Assembly: GCA_963702935.1 (NCBI GenBank)
Contig: OY969772.1
Location: 310,001-374,000, forward strand
Length of the DNA stretch: 64,000 nt
Direction: 5' to 3'
Source: DAOTWA01 sp963702935
GTDB lineage: Bacteria; Chloroflexota; Anaerolineae; Anaerolineales; Anaerolineaceae
In this document: in pieces, positions 23,480-32,274 of the stretch
Layout of the letters: each line of letters begins with the position of its first letter
Numbering within the stretch: the stretch's first letter is position 1
Notes under the pieces: model-generated
Seen by the model: only the letters and a program-made list of their open reading frames with translations
Told to the model about the DNA's origin: nothing
The model's database searches: none
Translations under genes and position numbers: made by a program

Positions 23480-25558
23480 TCACGGGCCTACGCTAAGGCT
23501 GTAAGCCGCTTCCTGGCGGGTAAAGCGCGTCGTACCGCTGATCACCACCACCGCCTCCTGCACGTCGCTGCCCAGGTACAGAGAAACCGTCGCGGATTGC
23601 TTATCGTCCAGCTCGACCGGCTGCACGATGGTCGTGGCGCCCTTCAGGATCAGGCTGACCCGGAAAGTCTGCGGCAGGGTATTCTGGATGCGCACAAAAC
23701 CGGCTGCCTGCCAGCCGCCGTCGTCCTTCTCGAAATCGGTCGAGTAGTCGACCGCCGGGACGGACACGTCGTCCAGCAAGAAACCCTCGCCGTTGACGGC
23801 TGCGTCTGTCACGTACTCGAAGCGCAACTGCACCTTCTCCCCGGCGTATTTCGAAAGGTCGATCTGCTCCTGTATCCAACCATTGCTGGTGCCGTTATAG
23901 CCACACCCATACGCATTTCCGGAAGGATCCGTGTCCGAGCACGAAGGCGTCTTGAGGATCTGCCAGGACTGCCCGTCGGTGGAGGCCTCGAGATACACGT
24001 AATCGTAATCCTTCTCGACGTCGTACCAGGTCCAGTAATCCATCTCGAGCGGGCCGCTCACGCTGGTGAAATCAAAGCTGCGCGTGAGCGTCATGTCCGA
24101 TTCGTCCCCTTTGTTGGACCAGAAGGCGTAATTCCCGGAATGAGCGCCTTCGGGGATCACCCCCACTTCTGTGGAGCCCTGGAAATTCAGGTTGAATTTT
24201 CCGCTGCAATCGATGGCGATGTATTGCACCCCGTATTGGTGCACCATGAGGTTCTGGTTAGAGGCCGGGCAAGTCGTGATCGTGGCCGTGGGGCTTGCCT
24301 GGGGAGCGTTGGGATAATTACTGTAAGTGTAGCGGCCGTCCCCGACGCTCTTATCCAGCAGGAAGTTGGTGACCGCCCAATCGGCGAAGACGTCATCCGC
24401 GGTAATCTGCTTGTGGGTCAGCGGATCGGTGGCCTTTTCGTCGGCCAGGACGGAGTCGATGCTGACCAGTCCGTTCAGCGGGCTGGCCACCACCGCCTGG
24501 GTAGCCTTCTGGCCGAAACGATCCAGGAAATAGGTGAGGTACAGGAAGGCCGCGCCATAATGGGGAGCGGTCGCGCTCTGGTCATTGGGCCAATCGTTCA
24601 ACTGCAAGTCCGGGTTGCTCATGTATAAGGCATCGAAGCCGCCCACGTCGTAGCCGTTGAGGAAGGCCGCCAGCTCCGAGAAGCCTTCGTTGAGCCACAA
24701 TTCTTCGTTCCGGTCGGTGTACCAGTGGATCATGTGCTGGAACTCGTGCGCCAGGGTGCTGTAGACGTATTGCTCGCCCAGGCTCAGGTTGTCCGCGTTG
24801 AGCATGAACATCTCGTGGGCATTGGAATACTTGTGCACCTCCGGGTTGTATTCGTCCGCTGAGGAGAAATAACCGGCCAGGTTGCTGCCCAGGTTGCGGG
24901 CGTACAGGATGTAAAGGTGAACGTCGCCATCCACCCCCGGACTCCACTCGCTGCCGAAAAATGCGCGGTCGGTCGGGTAGATCTTGTTCTCGAAGGTCTC
25001 CGACAACGTCTTCAGGTCGCTCTGGCTGAACTGGACGCCGTCCTGCACCCAGAAATACAGGTGCGGGGTGACGTAGCGCAGCGTGGCAGGCACCTGCGAA
25101 TTCTCGTTGGTATCCGTATTGGTCACCCAAAACTTGGTCGTCGCCCCAACCTGCAAAGGCGAGGGCGGAGGCGGCAGGGTCGCCGGAATGTTTTCCTTGC
25201 CTTGCAAGCGGCGCGCCAGGTCGGCCAGGTCGTTGATGGGTACTTCGGATTCGTTCAGGGTCTTGAGCGTCTCCAGCGCTGCCGGGCTGACCGGCTCCGT
25301 GTTCACCGCGGGATTCTGGGGCTGAGTCTGCTGCGCCTGGGGAGTCGCTTGCGTTGGCTGGACGAGCGGCTCCGGTGTATTGAAAGCCGGCGTATTGAAG
25401 AATGGAATCTGCGTGATTTCCGCGATAAAAGGCGTGGAGACCGCGCGCAGGTTGAGCAACCCTACCCCACCGATCACGGTGGCTAATATACAACAACAGC
25501 ACAACACGACCACCACGACCACAGCAACGATCACCGGGAGCGACCACGAATTTTTCAT
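23480..25558 (-). CDS. Membrane-anchored zinc metalloprotease (HExxH, M6/immune-inhibitor-like)
   Basis: A 692-residue exported protein: N-terminal membrane helix or uncleaved signal (8-36) with a C-C-C-C run, Pro/Gln/Thr-rich linker (55-95), and a gluzincin-like catalytic domain with HEFQH (271-275) and a downstream WLNEGFSE supplying Glu291. The C-terminal part (about 480-625) is beta-rich with Y-D-Y-V-Y-L-E-A-S-T-D-G, as in the jelly-roll domains of immune inhibitor A. It is predicted to digest protein outside the cell. Its ATG overlaps the stop of the O-antigen ligase-like gene by 4 bases, tying it to the glycan operon. Confidence 0.8.
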   Translation of the reverse strand: MKNSWSLPVIVAVVVVVVLCCCCILATVIGGVGLLNLRAVSTPFIAEITQIPFFNTPAFNTPEPLVQPTQATPQAQQTQPQNPAVNTEPVSPAALETLKTLNESEVPINDLADLARRLQGKENIPATLPPPPSPLQVGATTKFWVTNTDTNENSQVPATLRYVTPHLYFWVQDGVQFSQSDLKTLSETFENKIYPTDRAFFGSEWSPGVDGDVHLYILYARNLGSNLAGYFSSADEYNPEVHKYSNAHEMFMLNADNLSLGEQYVYSTLAHEFQHMIHWYTDRNEELWLNEGFSELAAFLNGYDVGGFDALYMSNPDLQLNDWPNDQSATAPHYGAAFLYLTYFLDRFGQKATQAVVASPLNGLVSIDSVLADEKATDPLTHKQITADDVFADWAVTNFLLDKSVGDGRYTYSNYPNAPQASPTATITTCPASNQNLMVHQYGVQYIAIDCSGKFNLNFQGSTEVGVIPEGAHSGNYAFWSNKGDESDMTLTRSFDFTSVSGPLEMDYWTWYDVEKDYDYVYLEASTDGQSWQILKTPSCSDTDPSGNAYGCGYNGTSNGWIQEQIDLSKYAGEKVQLRFEYVTDAAVNGEGFLLDDVSVPAVDYSTDFEKDDGGWQAAGFVRIQNTLPQTFRVSLILKGATTIVQPVELDDKQSATVSLYLGSDVQEAVVVISGTTRFTRQEAAYSLSVGP

Positions 25559-26976
25559 ACCAGCTCTCTCTCCACTTTTGGATAACTTTCACCCGCAGAT
25601 ACCAGGTCTTCCTCTCGGCGACGGGTCTCGCCAATAGAAAGGGTGCACGCGGCCGTCACCAGGCCCAGGGAGAACCAAAAATAAGGCAGGGCGAACAAAT
25701 CGATACTGAACCCTTCCGACACCAGCGCCACCAGGATCAGAAGTCCGGCCAGCCCCATGGTCTTGAACAAGGGTGTCTGGCTGGTGCGCAGGAATTGCCC
25801 TGTTCGCCACAAAGTATACAACCAGGTCATGAAAAGCACAAAACCGACCATCCCCGTTTCGGAGAGCAAACGCACCCAAAGGCTTTTCGTGTTGGGGATT
25901 AAAGAAAGGCGATACATCAAGGTCTGCACCTCGACCAATTGCCAGGCATAGGCGGGCAGTTGCTCGCTAAAATAATAACCGGAATTCCCCAGCCCAACGC
26001 CGACGATGGGGTGGTTATTGAAGATCTTCCAACCGGTGTCCCAGAAGACGACGCGCTCGGCGAAGACCAGGTTGTTCGCGTACTGGAAGAAGGACAGGCC
26101 TTCCTGGGTGGGCTGGAATAAACGCGCCAGGCGCTCGTCGAGACGGCTGGCTCCATACACGGCGCCCAGCGCCAGCCCCCCGTAAGCTACCACGAATGCG
26201 ACCAGGAGGGCCAGCGTCACGCCCCACTTGAACAACCATCGCCCGGCCGGCCGGCCGGTGTAACGCTTCAAGGTCCACGCCTGGATGCGCCGGATGAGGT
26301 AAAGGTTTCCCAGGAGCAGGAGAAAAGCCAGGGCCAGCAAAAAGCCCAACAAGCCAATCCGCGAGAGCGACACCACCAGCACGCCAATACCGCCCGCCAA
26401 CAGGAGATTCTCGAAGGTGAGAAAACCCAGGAGGCGGAAACGGTGCACCGAAGTGCGCTGCGTCGTGGCCGCCAGCCAGAAGGGCAGGTAAGCCATGTTG
26501 AGCTGGTGCGCCAGCCAGGAAGGCTCGAAAGCCAGACCCGACGCCCGGCTGGGAAATAAACCGGTCGGTGTGACCAGATCCTGGATCCTATAGAGGATGG
26601 ATGGATACCCCTTCGTGGTGTACCAGGAAAAAGCCTGGACGGCCGACCAGACCAGGATGATCGCTCCACTCCAGTTCAGCCAGCGCAGGGTGGTCTCCAG
26701 CTTTGCGTGAGTGTTGGGCCAGAGCGAGGCGATGATAAAAAAGGAGGCCCCAACCCCCAGGGTGATGAAGGCCTGAAATTCGCGGGACAAAACCGAGATG
26801 CCTCTGAAAGGAGGCACGTTTGTAAAGAATGCCAGGGCAGAAGAGAGGATGGCTACCGTCCCAAACAACAACAAAGGCAGGAACTGGCGTGGAAAGGCGC
26901 CCTTGTGCAAAATGAACGGGACGAGCCAGAAGATCAAGAGCCAAAGGATGAAGATCGCCGCAGGTGCGGCCACCAT
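25555..26976 (-). CDS. O-antigen ligase / Wzy-like membrane protein, N-terminus cut by in-frame TGA
   Basis: A polytopic membrane protein of 473 residues in its open part, with about ten helices and the large external loop typical of the O-antigen ligase (Wzy_C) family, including HPIVGVGLGNSGYYF. It should polymerise or ligate lipid-linked glycan. The true start is probably the ATG at 27093, which overlaps the Wzz-like gene: codons 1-33 read M-L-D-L-T-R-R-V-F and a first helix, then TGA (26994-26992), then the same frame continues without a break. Either this is a nonsense lesion or sequence error, or translation restarts at 26976. Confidence 0.75.
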   Translation of the reverse strand: MVAAPAAIFILWLLIFWLVPFILHKGAFPRQFLPLLLFGTVAILSSALAFFTNVPPFRGISVLSREFQAFITLGVGASFFIIASLWPNTHAKLETTLRWLNWSGAIILVWSAVQAFSWYTTKGYPSILYRIQDLVTPTGLFPSRASGLAFEPSWLAHQLNMAYLPFWLAATTQRTSVHRFRLLGFLTFENLLLAGGIGVLVVSLSRIGLLGFLLALAFLLLLGNLYLIRRIQAWTLKRYTGRPAGRWLFKWGVTLALLVAFVVAYGGLALGAVYGASRLDERLARLFQPTQEGLSFFQYANNLVFAERVVFWDTGWKIFNNHPIVGVGLGNSGYYFSEQLPAYAWQLVEVQTLMYRLSLIPNTKSLWVRLLSETGMVGFVLFMTWLYTLWRTGQFLRTSQTPLFKTMGLAGLLILVALVSEGFSIDLFALPYFWFSLGLVTAACTLSIGETRRREEDLVSAGESYPKVERELV

Positions 26977-27085
26977 GTTGGAGCCGGCGAGTCAAATCAG
27001 CAGCGGCAGGCTGGTTATCGGAAGGATGAGGATCACCAGGCGCCACGCCACTTCGGAGCTGGCGTTGAAAACACGCCGCGTGAGA

Positions 27086-27880
27086 TCAAGCATGGCCGGG
27101 CGCCCTCACCTTTTCCCAGGGAAAGCGTACGTTCGCCGCCCACACGCCTAAAAGGAGGCCGATGAGCGTCCCCGCCAGCACCAATTGATTGCGATCGTAC
27201 ACCACGGGCCGGCTCGGAACGGTGGCTTTCTGAACCAGATCAAACTGAAGCGCAGGAATGACGCCCTTGCTGGCAGCCATTTCCTGGCCCAGGCTGCTGT
27301 TCTCCTTTTGCATCTCAACCTGGATCTGCTGAAGGCTGTTCAGGTCGCAGCCCCCGTAAACGGGCTCTACACTGACCGAGCGCTGCAAGCAGGTTTCCAT
27401 CTGATCGATATTGCGTTGCAGGCTGAAGGCTTTCAAAGCGTGCTCGTAAGCCTGCTTTAGCTGGTTCAGCCCGGCTTCCCCCCACAAATTGACGATTGCA
27501 GCCGCTTTTTGTGGGTCGGCATCCTGGTAGCGCAGCGTAAAGCTGCTCTCTTCACGCTCGAAAATGTAATTGGCGTCCAGGGTAGGGACATCTACCTGGA
27601 TGCCCTGGGCGCGCGCCTGAGCCGCGACCTGTTCCATCACGGCGGTAGAATGGATCAGGGCGCCGGCGGCGTTGATCGTCAGGTCCTCCTCGAATTGATC
27701 GAGGTTGCCCGTCTGGGAAAAATTGACATTGACGGAGTACAGTACGTCGGCCTCGTATCGAGGAGGGTTGAGCCGGTCAAAAACCAGGCCAATCAGGCCC
27801 CCACAGATGGCGATGATCGCGACCAGCCACCAGCGAGCTATGGCTTGCTCGAAAGCTTCGAGCGGGGAAAATTCATTCAT
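27086..27880 (-). CDS. Wzz-like polysaccharide co-polymerase (chain-length determinant)
   Basis: A 264-residue inner-membrane protein with a helix near 17-35, an external helical domain and a second helix near the C-terminus (about 230-250), the layout of Wzz/capsular co-polymerases. The N-terminal segment N-P-P-R-Y-E-A-D-V-L-Y-S-V matches the conserved strand after the first helix. No tyrosine-kinase domain follows. The ATG at 27880 has GAGAGA upstream; an ATG at 27922 lacks one. It is upstream of, and overlaps, the O-antigen ligase-like gene, so the pair likely sets polymer length. Confidence 0.75.
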   Translation of the reverse strand: MNEFSPLEAFEQAIARWWLVAIIAICGGLIGLVFDRLNPPRYEADVLYSVNVNFSQTGNLDQFEEDLTINAAGALIHSTAVMEQVAAQARAQGIQVDVPTLDANYIFEREESSFTLRYQDADPQKAAAIVNLWGEAGLNQLKQAYEHALKAFSLQRNIDQMETCLQRSVSVEPVYGGCDLNSLQQIQVEMQKENSSLGQEMAASKGVIPALQFDLVQKATVPSRPVVYDRNQLVLAGTLIGLLLGVWAANVRFPWEKVRAPGHA

Positions 27881-28013
27881 GCTTCTCTCAGCGGCCGTAG
27901 CCGTGCGTGCCTCTCCTCTCATGGAATGCAGACTTTAGAAATCCAATTATACCTGAAATAGCCCATACCCCTCCGCGCCAAATTGGGCAGGCGAAGGGGG
28001 AGCGAATTCAAGC

Positions 28014-28715
28014 CTATCTGGAGACGATCGGAAGGTAAGTGTGGATAAAACCGTCCTGTTGTTGGAAATTGAACAGGATCAGGTTCTCCTGGCAATCCTG
28101 GTAGGTGTTAAAGGGGATCTGGTCGGAAAGGACTTTGCCTTGCAAATCGGTCAACTGGATGAACAGCGTCGCCGCCGAAGCCAGCGGTTGGTCGCTCAAT
28201 TGGATCTCATAGCCGCCCGGCCCATAAGCCTTCGCCGCGCCGGTCAGGCTCATGGAGGTGAACGGCTTTCCGTTCAACGTCCCGGTGATATTGACCACCA
28301 CATCCGTGCTGGGCTCGCCAGAGGCCGAAAAGACCTGCCCGGCGACCCCCATCCATTGGCAGCTCAGGTCGGGATGAGCGAAGCCGGCCATAAGGGCGGG
28401 CATGTCGGCCTGCAGGGCATAGGGAAACCAGCCGGGAGGAGGGGTGGCGGCCACCGAGACGTCAGGACGCCGGGTGGGGGCCGGAGTGGAGGCAAGAGTG
28501 GGGGAGGATGTCGGTACGGTAGAGGGCAATGGAGATGCGGGAACGCTCGAAGGGGCCAGCGTCACGACCTCGAATGGAGTCGGCGTATCGATCGATGCTG
28601 GCGTCCCCTCAGCCGGAACGGGCTCGGGCGTGGGGGTCACCAGGGTGCAGGCCGCCAAAGAGAGCACCGTAAACGCGTAAAATAGAGCCAGGAAGAGTAT
28701 GTGCTTGAGCTTCAT
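28014..28715 (-). CDS. Secreted lipoprotein with Thr/Pro-rich linker
   Basis: A 233-residue lipoprotein. The signal peptide ends in the lipobox L-A-A-C (Cys23), followed by a Pro/Thr/Ser-rich linker (about 24-85) and a compact beta-rich domain with Cys-Gln-Trp. The last ten residues, T-H-T-Y-L-P-I-V-S-R, carry an aromatic-L-P-I-V motif. The ATG at 28715 follows GGAGATTGAT; the in-frame TTG at 28724 is less likely. It is transcribed toward the Wzz-like gene with a 133-base gap. No enzymatic motif is visible; a cell-surface structural or glycan-binding role is possible. Confidence 0.75.
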   Translation of the reverse strand: MKLKHILFLALFYAFTVLSLAACTLVTPTPEPVPAEGTPASIDTPTPFEVVTLAPSSVPASPLPSTVPTSSPTLASTPAPTRRPDVSVAATPPPGWFPYALQADMPALMAGFAHPDLSCQWMGVAGQVFSASGEPSTDVVVNITGTLNGKPFTSMSLTGAAKAYGPGGYEIQLSDQPLASAATLFIQLTDLQGKVLSDQIPFNTYQDCQENLILFNFQQQDGFIHTYLPIVSR

Positions 28716-28932
28716 AAAAATCAATCTCCAATCGTTCGCCCATCGATGCCTTCATTCGTGTCCTCGATACCTGTGCAAGAACTTTGCCAGATCAGAGGAG
28801 AAAATCCTTTGGAAGGGCCGCGCGTCCATCGAAGCCTGGGATGGCGATACCTTCCGGGGGAAAAGCGCTCCTTTCGGATATAATTCAAAAATCCGTACAC
28901 CCCCCAAATCCTGTTGCCGGAGTGAGCCTGCC

Positions 28933-30003
28933 ATGCTGAAAAACAGTTCCTCTACTCGTTTGAGATTATCGTGGCTATGCGTGGGCGGCGCGATTCTTCT
29001 GGCCAGCCTTCCCATATTCTTCGAGATCTACCGGGAAGCTGCTTTCAATAGCGTGCCCAGGGACGATTACGCGCCTTATTTGCTCGCGCTGGTCAGGGCC
29101 GGCGGTGAGGTGCCCGGCTCACCCTACGTCTACCGCATCTTATCCGTCGCCGCCGGTATCCCTTTTTATTACCTGTTGCCCGTCTATAGCTTTACCAACC
29201 TGCCCGCTACCAACCAGCTTTACCTCAAAGCCACCGAAGCCCTGTCGATGGTGTCTTACCTGTCCATCTTAGCCACGGCAGGGATCCTGTTTCTAATCGC
29301 CAGAAAGAAGTATCGCGCCTCCGTTCTTTCGGCCATCCTGGCCGGCTTTCTTTCCCTTCTGCTCAGCTACAGCATCTCCCGCACGGGCATGGACCCCATC
29401 GCGTTGCTAGGAATTAGCCTGTTGCTCTATTTTCTGGACCGGCCGGTCATCTTTGCCATTTTGGTGCTGATCTCCGCTGCTTTCAACGAAAAGATCCCCT
29501 ACATCTTCACCATCCTGACCCTGGGCCGTTGGGGATGGAGCCGGCTGAGAAACAAGCCGCCTTCGACCGCCGGCATGGGAGCGCCCCTGTTATTTTCCAT
29601 GCTGGCCCTGGCGGGCTACTTCGTGGCCAGGGCCCTCTTTAAATTCCCGGGATTCGAGAACGAAGCCAATCTCGGCGCCTTTTTGCCCACCCTGGTTTCC
29701 ACCTTGAGCTACATTTTCTCGCTGAAGGGCGCGGTGCTCAACCTGATCCCCATCGCCATCCCCCTGATGCTGGCCGTGATGGCCATTGTCATCAGCCGGC
29801 AATCCGCAAGCGCCAGGGCACATTTCTCCGCGACCGACGTGGCTTGCCTGGTCTTCGTGTTCGCCCTGGCCATGGTCACCGACCTGAAGTTTACCGTCGG
29901 ACGCGTGGTCATGTACTGTTATCCCCTTTACCTGCCCCTGCTGGCTGTCTTCTTCGACCAGACCTTGGGGGAACGCCCATCCTTGCCAGCTCAAGGAGCC
30001 TGA
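28933..30003 (+). CDS. Polytopic membrane protein of unknown function
   Basis: A 356-residue protein with about nine hydrophobic helices and no recognised catalytic motif. A conserved-looking PRDDYAPYLLALV and V-Y-R-I-L segment follow the first helix, reminiscent of EpsG- or glycosyltransferase-type membrane proteins with an acidic first loop, but this is weak. It is a lone plus-strand gene between minus-strand glycan genes and converges on a GT4 gene 19 bases away. A TATAAT at 28879-28884 may be its -10 box, without a clear -35. A lipid-linked sugar role is inferred from neighbours only. Confidence 0.6.
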   Translation: MLKNSSSTRLRLSWLCVGGAILLASLPIFFEIYREAAFNSVPRDDYAPYLLALVRAGGEVPGSPYVYRILSVAAGIPFYYLLPVYSFTNLPATNQLYLKATEALSMVSYLSILATAGILFLIARKKYRASVLSAILAGFLSLLLSYSISRTGMDPIALLGISLLLYFLDRPVIFAILVLISAAFNEKIPYIFTILTLGRWGWSRLRNKPPSTAGMGAPLLFSMLALAGYFVARALFKFPGFENEANLGAFLPTLVSTLSYIFSLKGAVLNLIPIAIPLMLAVMAIVISRQSASARAHFSATDVACLVFVFALAMVTDLKFTVGRVVMYCYPLYLPLLAVFFDQTLGERPSLPAQGA

Positions 30004-30022
30004 CAAGGCGCCGCCGATGAGA

Positions 30023-31156
30023 TCAGCGATCGGGCGCAGCGCCTAACAGCGTTTGATAGACGCGCAGAGTGGCCGCGTTGACCTTTTCGAAGGTGAGGCT
30101 CTCCAGCACCCGCTTCCTCCCGGCGGCCCCCATGCGCGTGCGCAGCTCAGGGGAGCGCGCCAGTCTTTCCAGCGCCTCGGCCAGCTTCTGAGGGTCATCC
30201 ACCGGCACCAGGAAGCCGTTCACGCCATCCTGCACCACCACCCGGCAGCCGGGAATGTCCGTGGCCACGATGGGCTTTCCGCAGGCGGCGGCTTCGATCA
30301 AGCTTACCGGAGCGCCCTCGCTGAAGGTGGGCAAGGCCACGATGTGGCAGCCGCTGTAGACCTTCTGCATCTCTTCCTGCCACCCCCACCATTCCACCAC
30401 CCCTTCCGCGACCCATTTTTGGAGCGTCTCGCGCTCGATGCTGGAGGGGTTGCCGGGGTCGGGCTGGCCGACCAGCGCCACGCGCACCTCCATGCGCTCG
30501 TGCAAGATGCGGGCGGCGTTCACCAGGGTGCCGACCCCCTTATCCCACAACAGGCGCGCCGCCAGGACAATGAGAGGCACGCCTTCAGGCTCCGGTTGGG
30601 GAGAAAAACGGCCGGCGTCCACGCCCACGCCGTTGGTCACCCAGGCGCGCCCCGGCGAGACGAAGCCCTGCTCCAAAAAGAAGTCCCGATCCCCGTCGTT
30701 CTCGAAGATGGCGGCGGAATTGGGGTGGCTGAACGCCTGCTTGTAGAACAGCTTTACGCCGGGTTGGAGCCAGCGCGCCCACTTTACCTGGCCCTGAAAA
30801 ACGACTCCCCTGCCCGTGATCGAGTTGACCACCGCAGGGATCTTTAGCCGGCGAGCGGCGCTCGATCCGTATAGCACCGGCTTGATGGTGAAATGATGCG
30901 CCAAGACGGGCCGCTCGCACTTGTAGATGGCCGACAGCTTGAAGAGGGCATCCATCTCCGTCCAGGGCGCAATGGATTGCCGCCCGACTTCCCAGGCAAC
31001 GTGCCGGAATCCTTCCTGCTCCAGCCGGGGAACGTACTGGCCGGAAGGGGAAACGAGCACGACCTCAAACCCGCTCTGCCTCAAGTGATGGAGGAAGGGC
31101 AGCCGGTAATTGTATAAATACCAATCCGTATTCGCCACCAGGAGGACTTTATCCAT
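30023..31156 (-). CDS. Glycosyltransferase family 4
   Basis: A 377-residue GT-B retaining glycosyltransferase. The N-terminal domain begins MDKVLLVANTDWYLYNYRLP and has the family G-x-G-x-V-F segment (NSITGRGVVFQGQ); the C-terminal domain has the nucleotide-sugar site FSEGAPVSLIEAAACGKPIV with the E-x7-E pair. It most resembles WbaZ/PglA-type hexosyltransferases or N-acetyl-hexosaminyltransferases that extend lipid-linked oligosaccharides at the membrane. The next upstream gene is another GT4 two bases away. Exact donor and acceptor are unknown. Confidence 0.88.
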   Translation of the reverse strand: MDKVLLVANTDWYLYNYRLPFLHHLRQSGFEVVLVSPSGQYVPRLEQEGFRHVAWEVGRQSIAPWTEMDALFKLSAIYKCERPVLAHHFTIKPVLYGSSAARRLKIPAVVNSITGRGVVFQGQVKWARWLQPGVKLFYKQAFSHPNSAAIFENDGDRDFFLEQGFVSPGRAWVTNGVGVDAGRFSPQPEPEGVPLIVLAARLLWDKGVGTLVNAARILHERMEVRVALVGQPDPGNPSSIERETLQKWVAEGVVEWWGWQEEMQKVYSGCHIVALPTFSEGAPVSLIEAAACGKPIVATDIPGCRVVVQDGVNGFLVPVDDPQKLAEALERLARSPELRTRMGAAGRKRVLESLTFEKVNAATLRVYQTLLGAAPDR

Positions 31157-31158
31157 CG

Positions 31159-32274
31159 CTACCCCTCATCGACAGAGCCCTCGGCGGCTACCCGGCAGCA
31201 CACCGCATAGATCTTCTGGGCGGTGGCGGACCAGCTCTTGTTTTGCAGAAAATCCTTGCGCAGATTCAAGCCCAACCTGCGCGCCTCCTCCGGGTCATCC
31301 AGCAGCCTGCGCACCGCCCCAGACAACTCGTCCACCGAGCCGGGGGGCACCAGCAGGCCCGTCTCGCCATCTTTAATTTGCTCGGGGATACCCCCCACGC
31401 GCGTGGCGACCACCGGCAGGGCAAAGTTGGCCGCGATGGCCAGCACGCCCGATTGGGAGGCGCCGGTATAGGGCAGCGCCACGAGGCTGGCGCGCCGGAA
31501 ATAACCCGCCACCTCCGCTTCCGCCACCCAACGATTGACCACCTCCACACGCGGCAGCCCGTCCAATAAATTCCGGTAGGGTCTCAAATCCCCATCGCCG
31601 ACGACCCACAAGTGCAACCGGGGATATTGCCGGGAGAGCTCGCGGTAAGCCTTCAGCAAGACCTCCAGCCCTTTGTAGGGAGCGATGCGGCCAAAGAAGA
31701 GCAGCGCCGGCGCAGCCTGGGAAGGGGACTCGGCGATCTCGTCTGCGGGAGGGTCATAAGCCAGCAAGCCGTGCTCGGCCACCGCGATCCTGTCCGGCGG
31801 CGCGCCGCGTCGCTGCAAGGCCGGCGCCAGCGCGCAACTCAGCACCACGCAATAAGCCGCCTGCCGGATCGCCCGATCCTCGAACCAGGCATAGAAAGCG
31901 GCCGTCAGCCCCGGATGAGGGAGCGGGTCGTGGACGATGACCACGCTGGGAATTGGCCGGAGGGCCTGCTGCAAGAGGAAATTCCAGGGATGGGCCATGG
32001 GGAACAACAATACGTCCGGCTGGCGAGCGCGGATTTCATTTGCCAGATGCCGGATCGGGCGCCTGTCCAGCCAGGACCAGGCCGCGCCCGCCGGATTCTC
32101 AAACGTAGGAACCCTCACCAATTCCAGCCCGCAGGCCTTCCACAGGGGCAAATGCTCGGCTTGGGCCGAGACGACCCCAAAGACCTGGGCCTGCCCGGCC
32201 AAATTCTTGGCCAACTCGATGCTAATCGGCCCCCCGGATCCACGCCGCCCCAGATAAATCACAGCGATTCTCAT
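31159..32274 (-). CDS. Glycosyltransferase family 4
   Basis: A 371-residue GT-B glycosyltransferase starting MRIAVIYLGRRGSGGP. The C-terminal donor domain shows LLFFGRIAPYKGLEVLLKAY, LWVVGDGDL, and PYTGASQSGVLAIA followed by P-V-V-A-T-R-V-G-G-I-P-E. The first Glu of the standard E-x7-E pair is replaced in the A-S-Q-S-G-V-L form, typical of one GT4 branch. Its ATG overlaps the stop of the next upstream glycosyltransferase by 4 bases, so it is translationally coupled within the cluster. Confidence 0.87.
   Translation of the reverse strand: MRIAVIYLGRRGSGGPISIELAKNLAGQAQVFGVVSAQAEHLPLWKACGLELVRVPTFENPAGAAWSWLDRRPIRHLANEIRARQPDVLLFPMAHPWNFLLQQALRPIPSVVIVHDPLPHPGLTAAFYAWFEDRAIRQAAYCVVLSCALAPALQRRGAPPDRIAVAEHGLLAYDPPADEIAESPSQAAPALLFFGRIAPYKGLEVLLKAYRELSRQYPRLHLWVVGDGDLRPYRNLLDGLPRVEVVNRWVAEAEVAGYFRRASLVALPYTGASQSGVLAIAANFALPVVATRVGGIPEQIKDGETGLLVPPGSVDELSGAVRRLLDDPEEARRLGLNLRKDFLQNKSWSATAQKIYAVCCRVAAEGSVDEG

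Noticed and set aside
22258..24628. Large plus-strand open frames opposite the sigma-like and metalloprotease genes
   Set aside because: GC-driven shadows with Arg/Gly/Gln-biased translation and no motifs.
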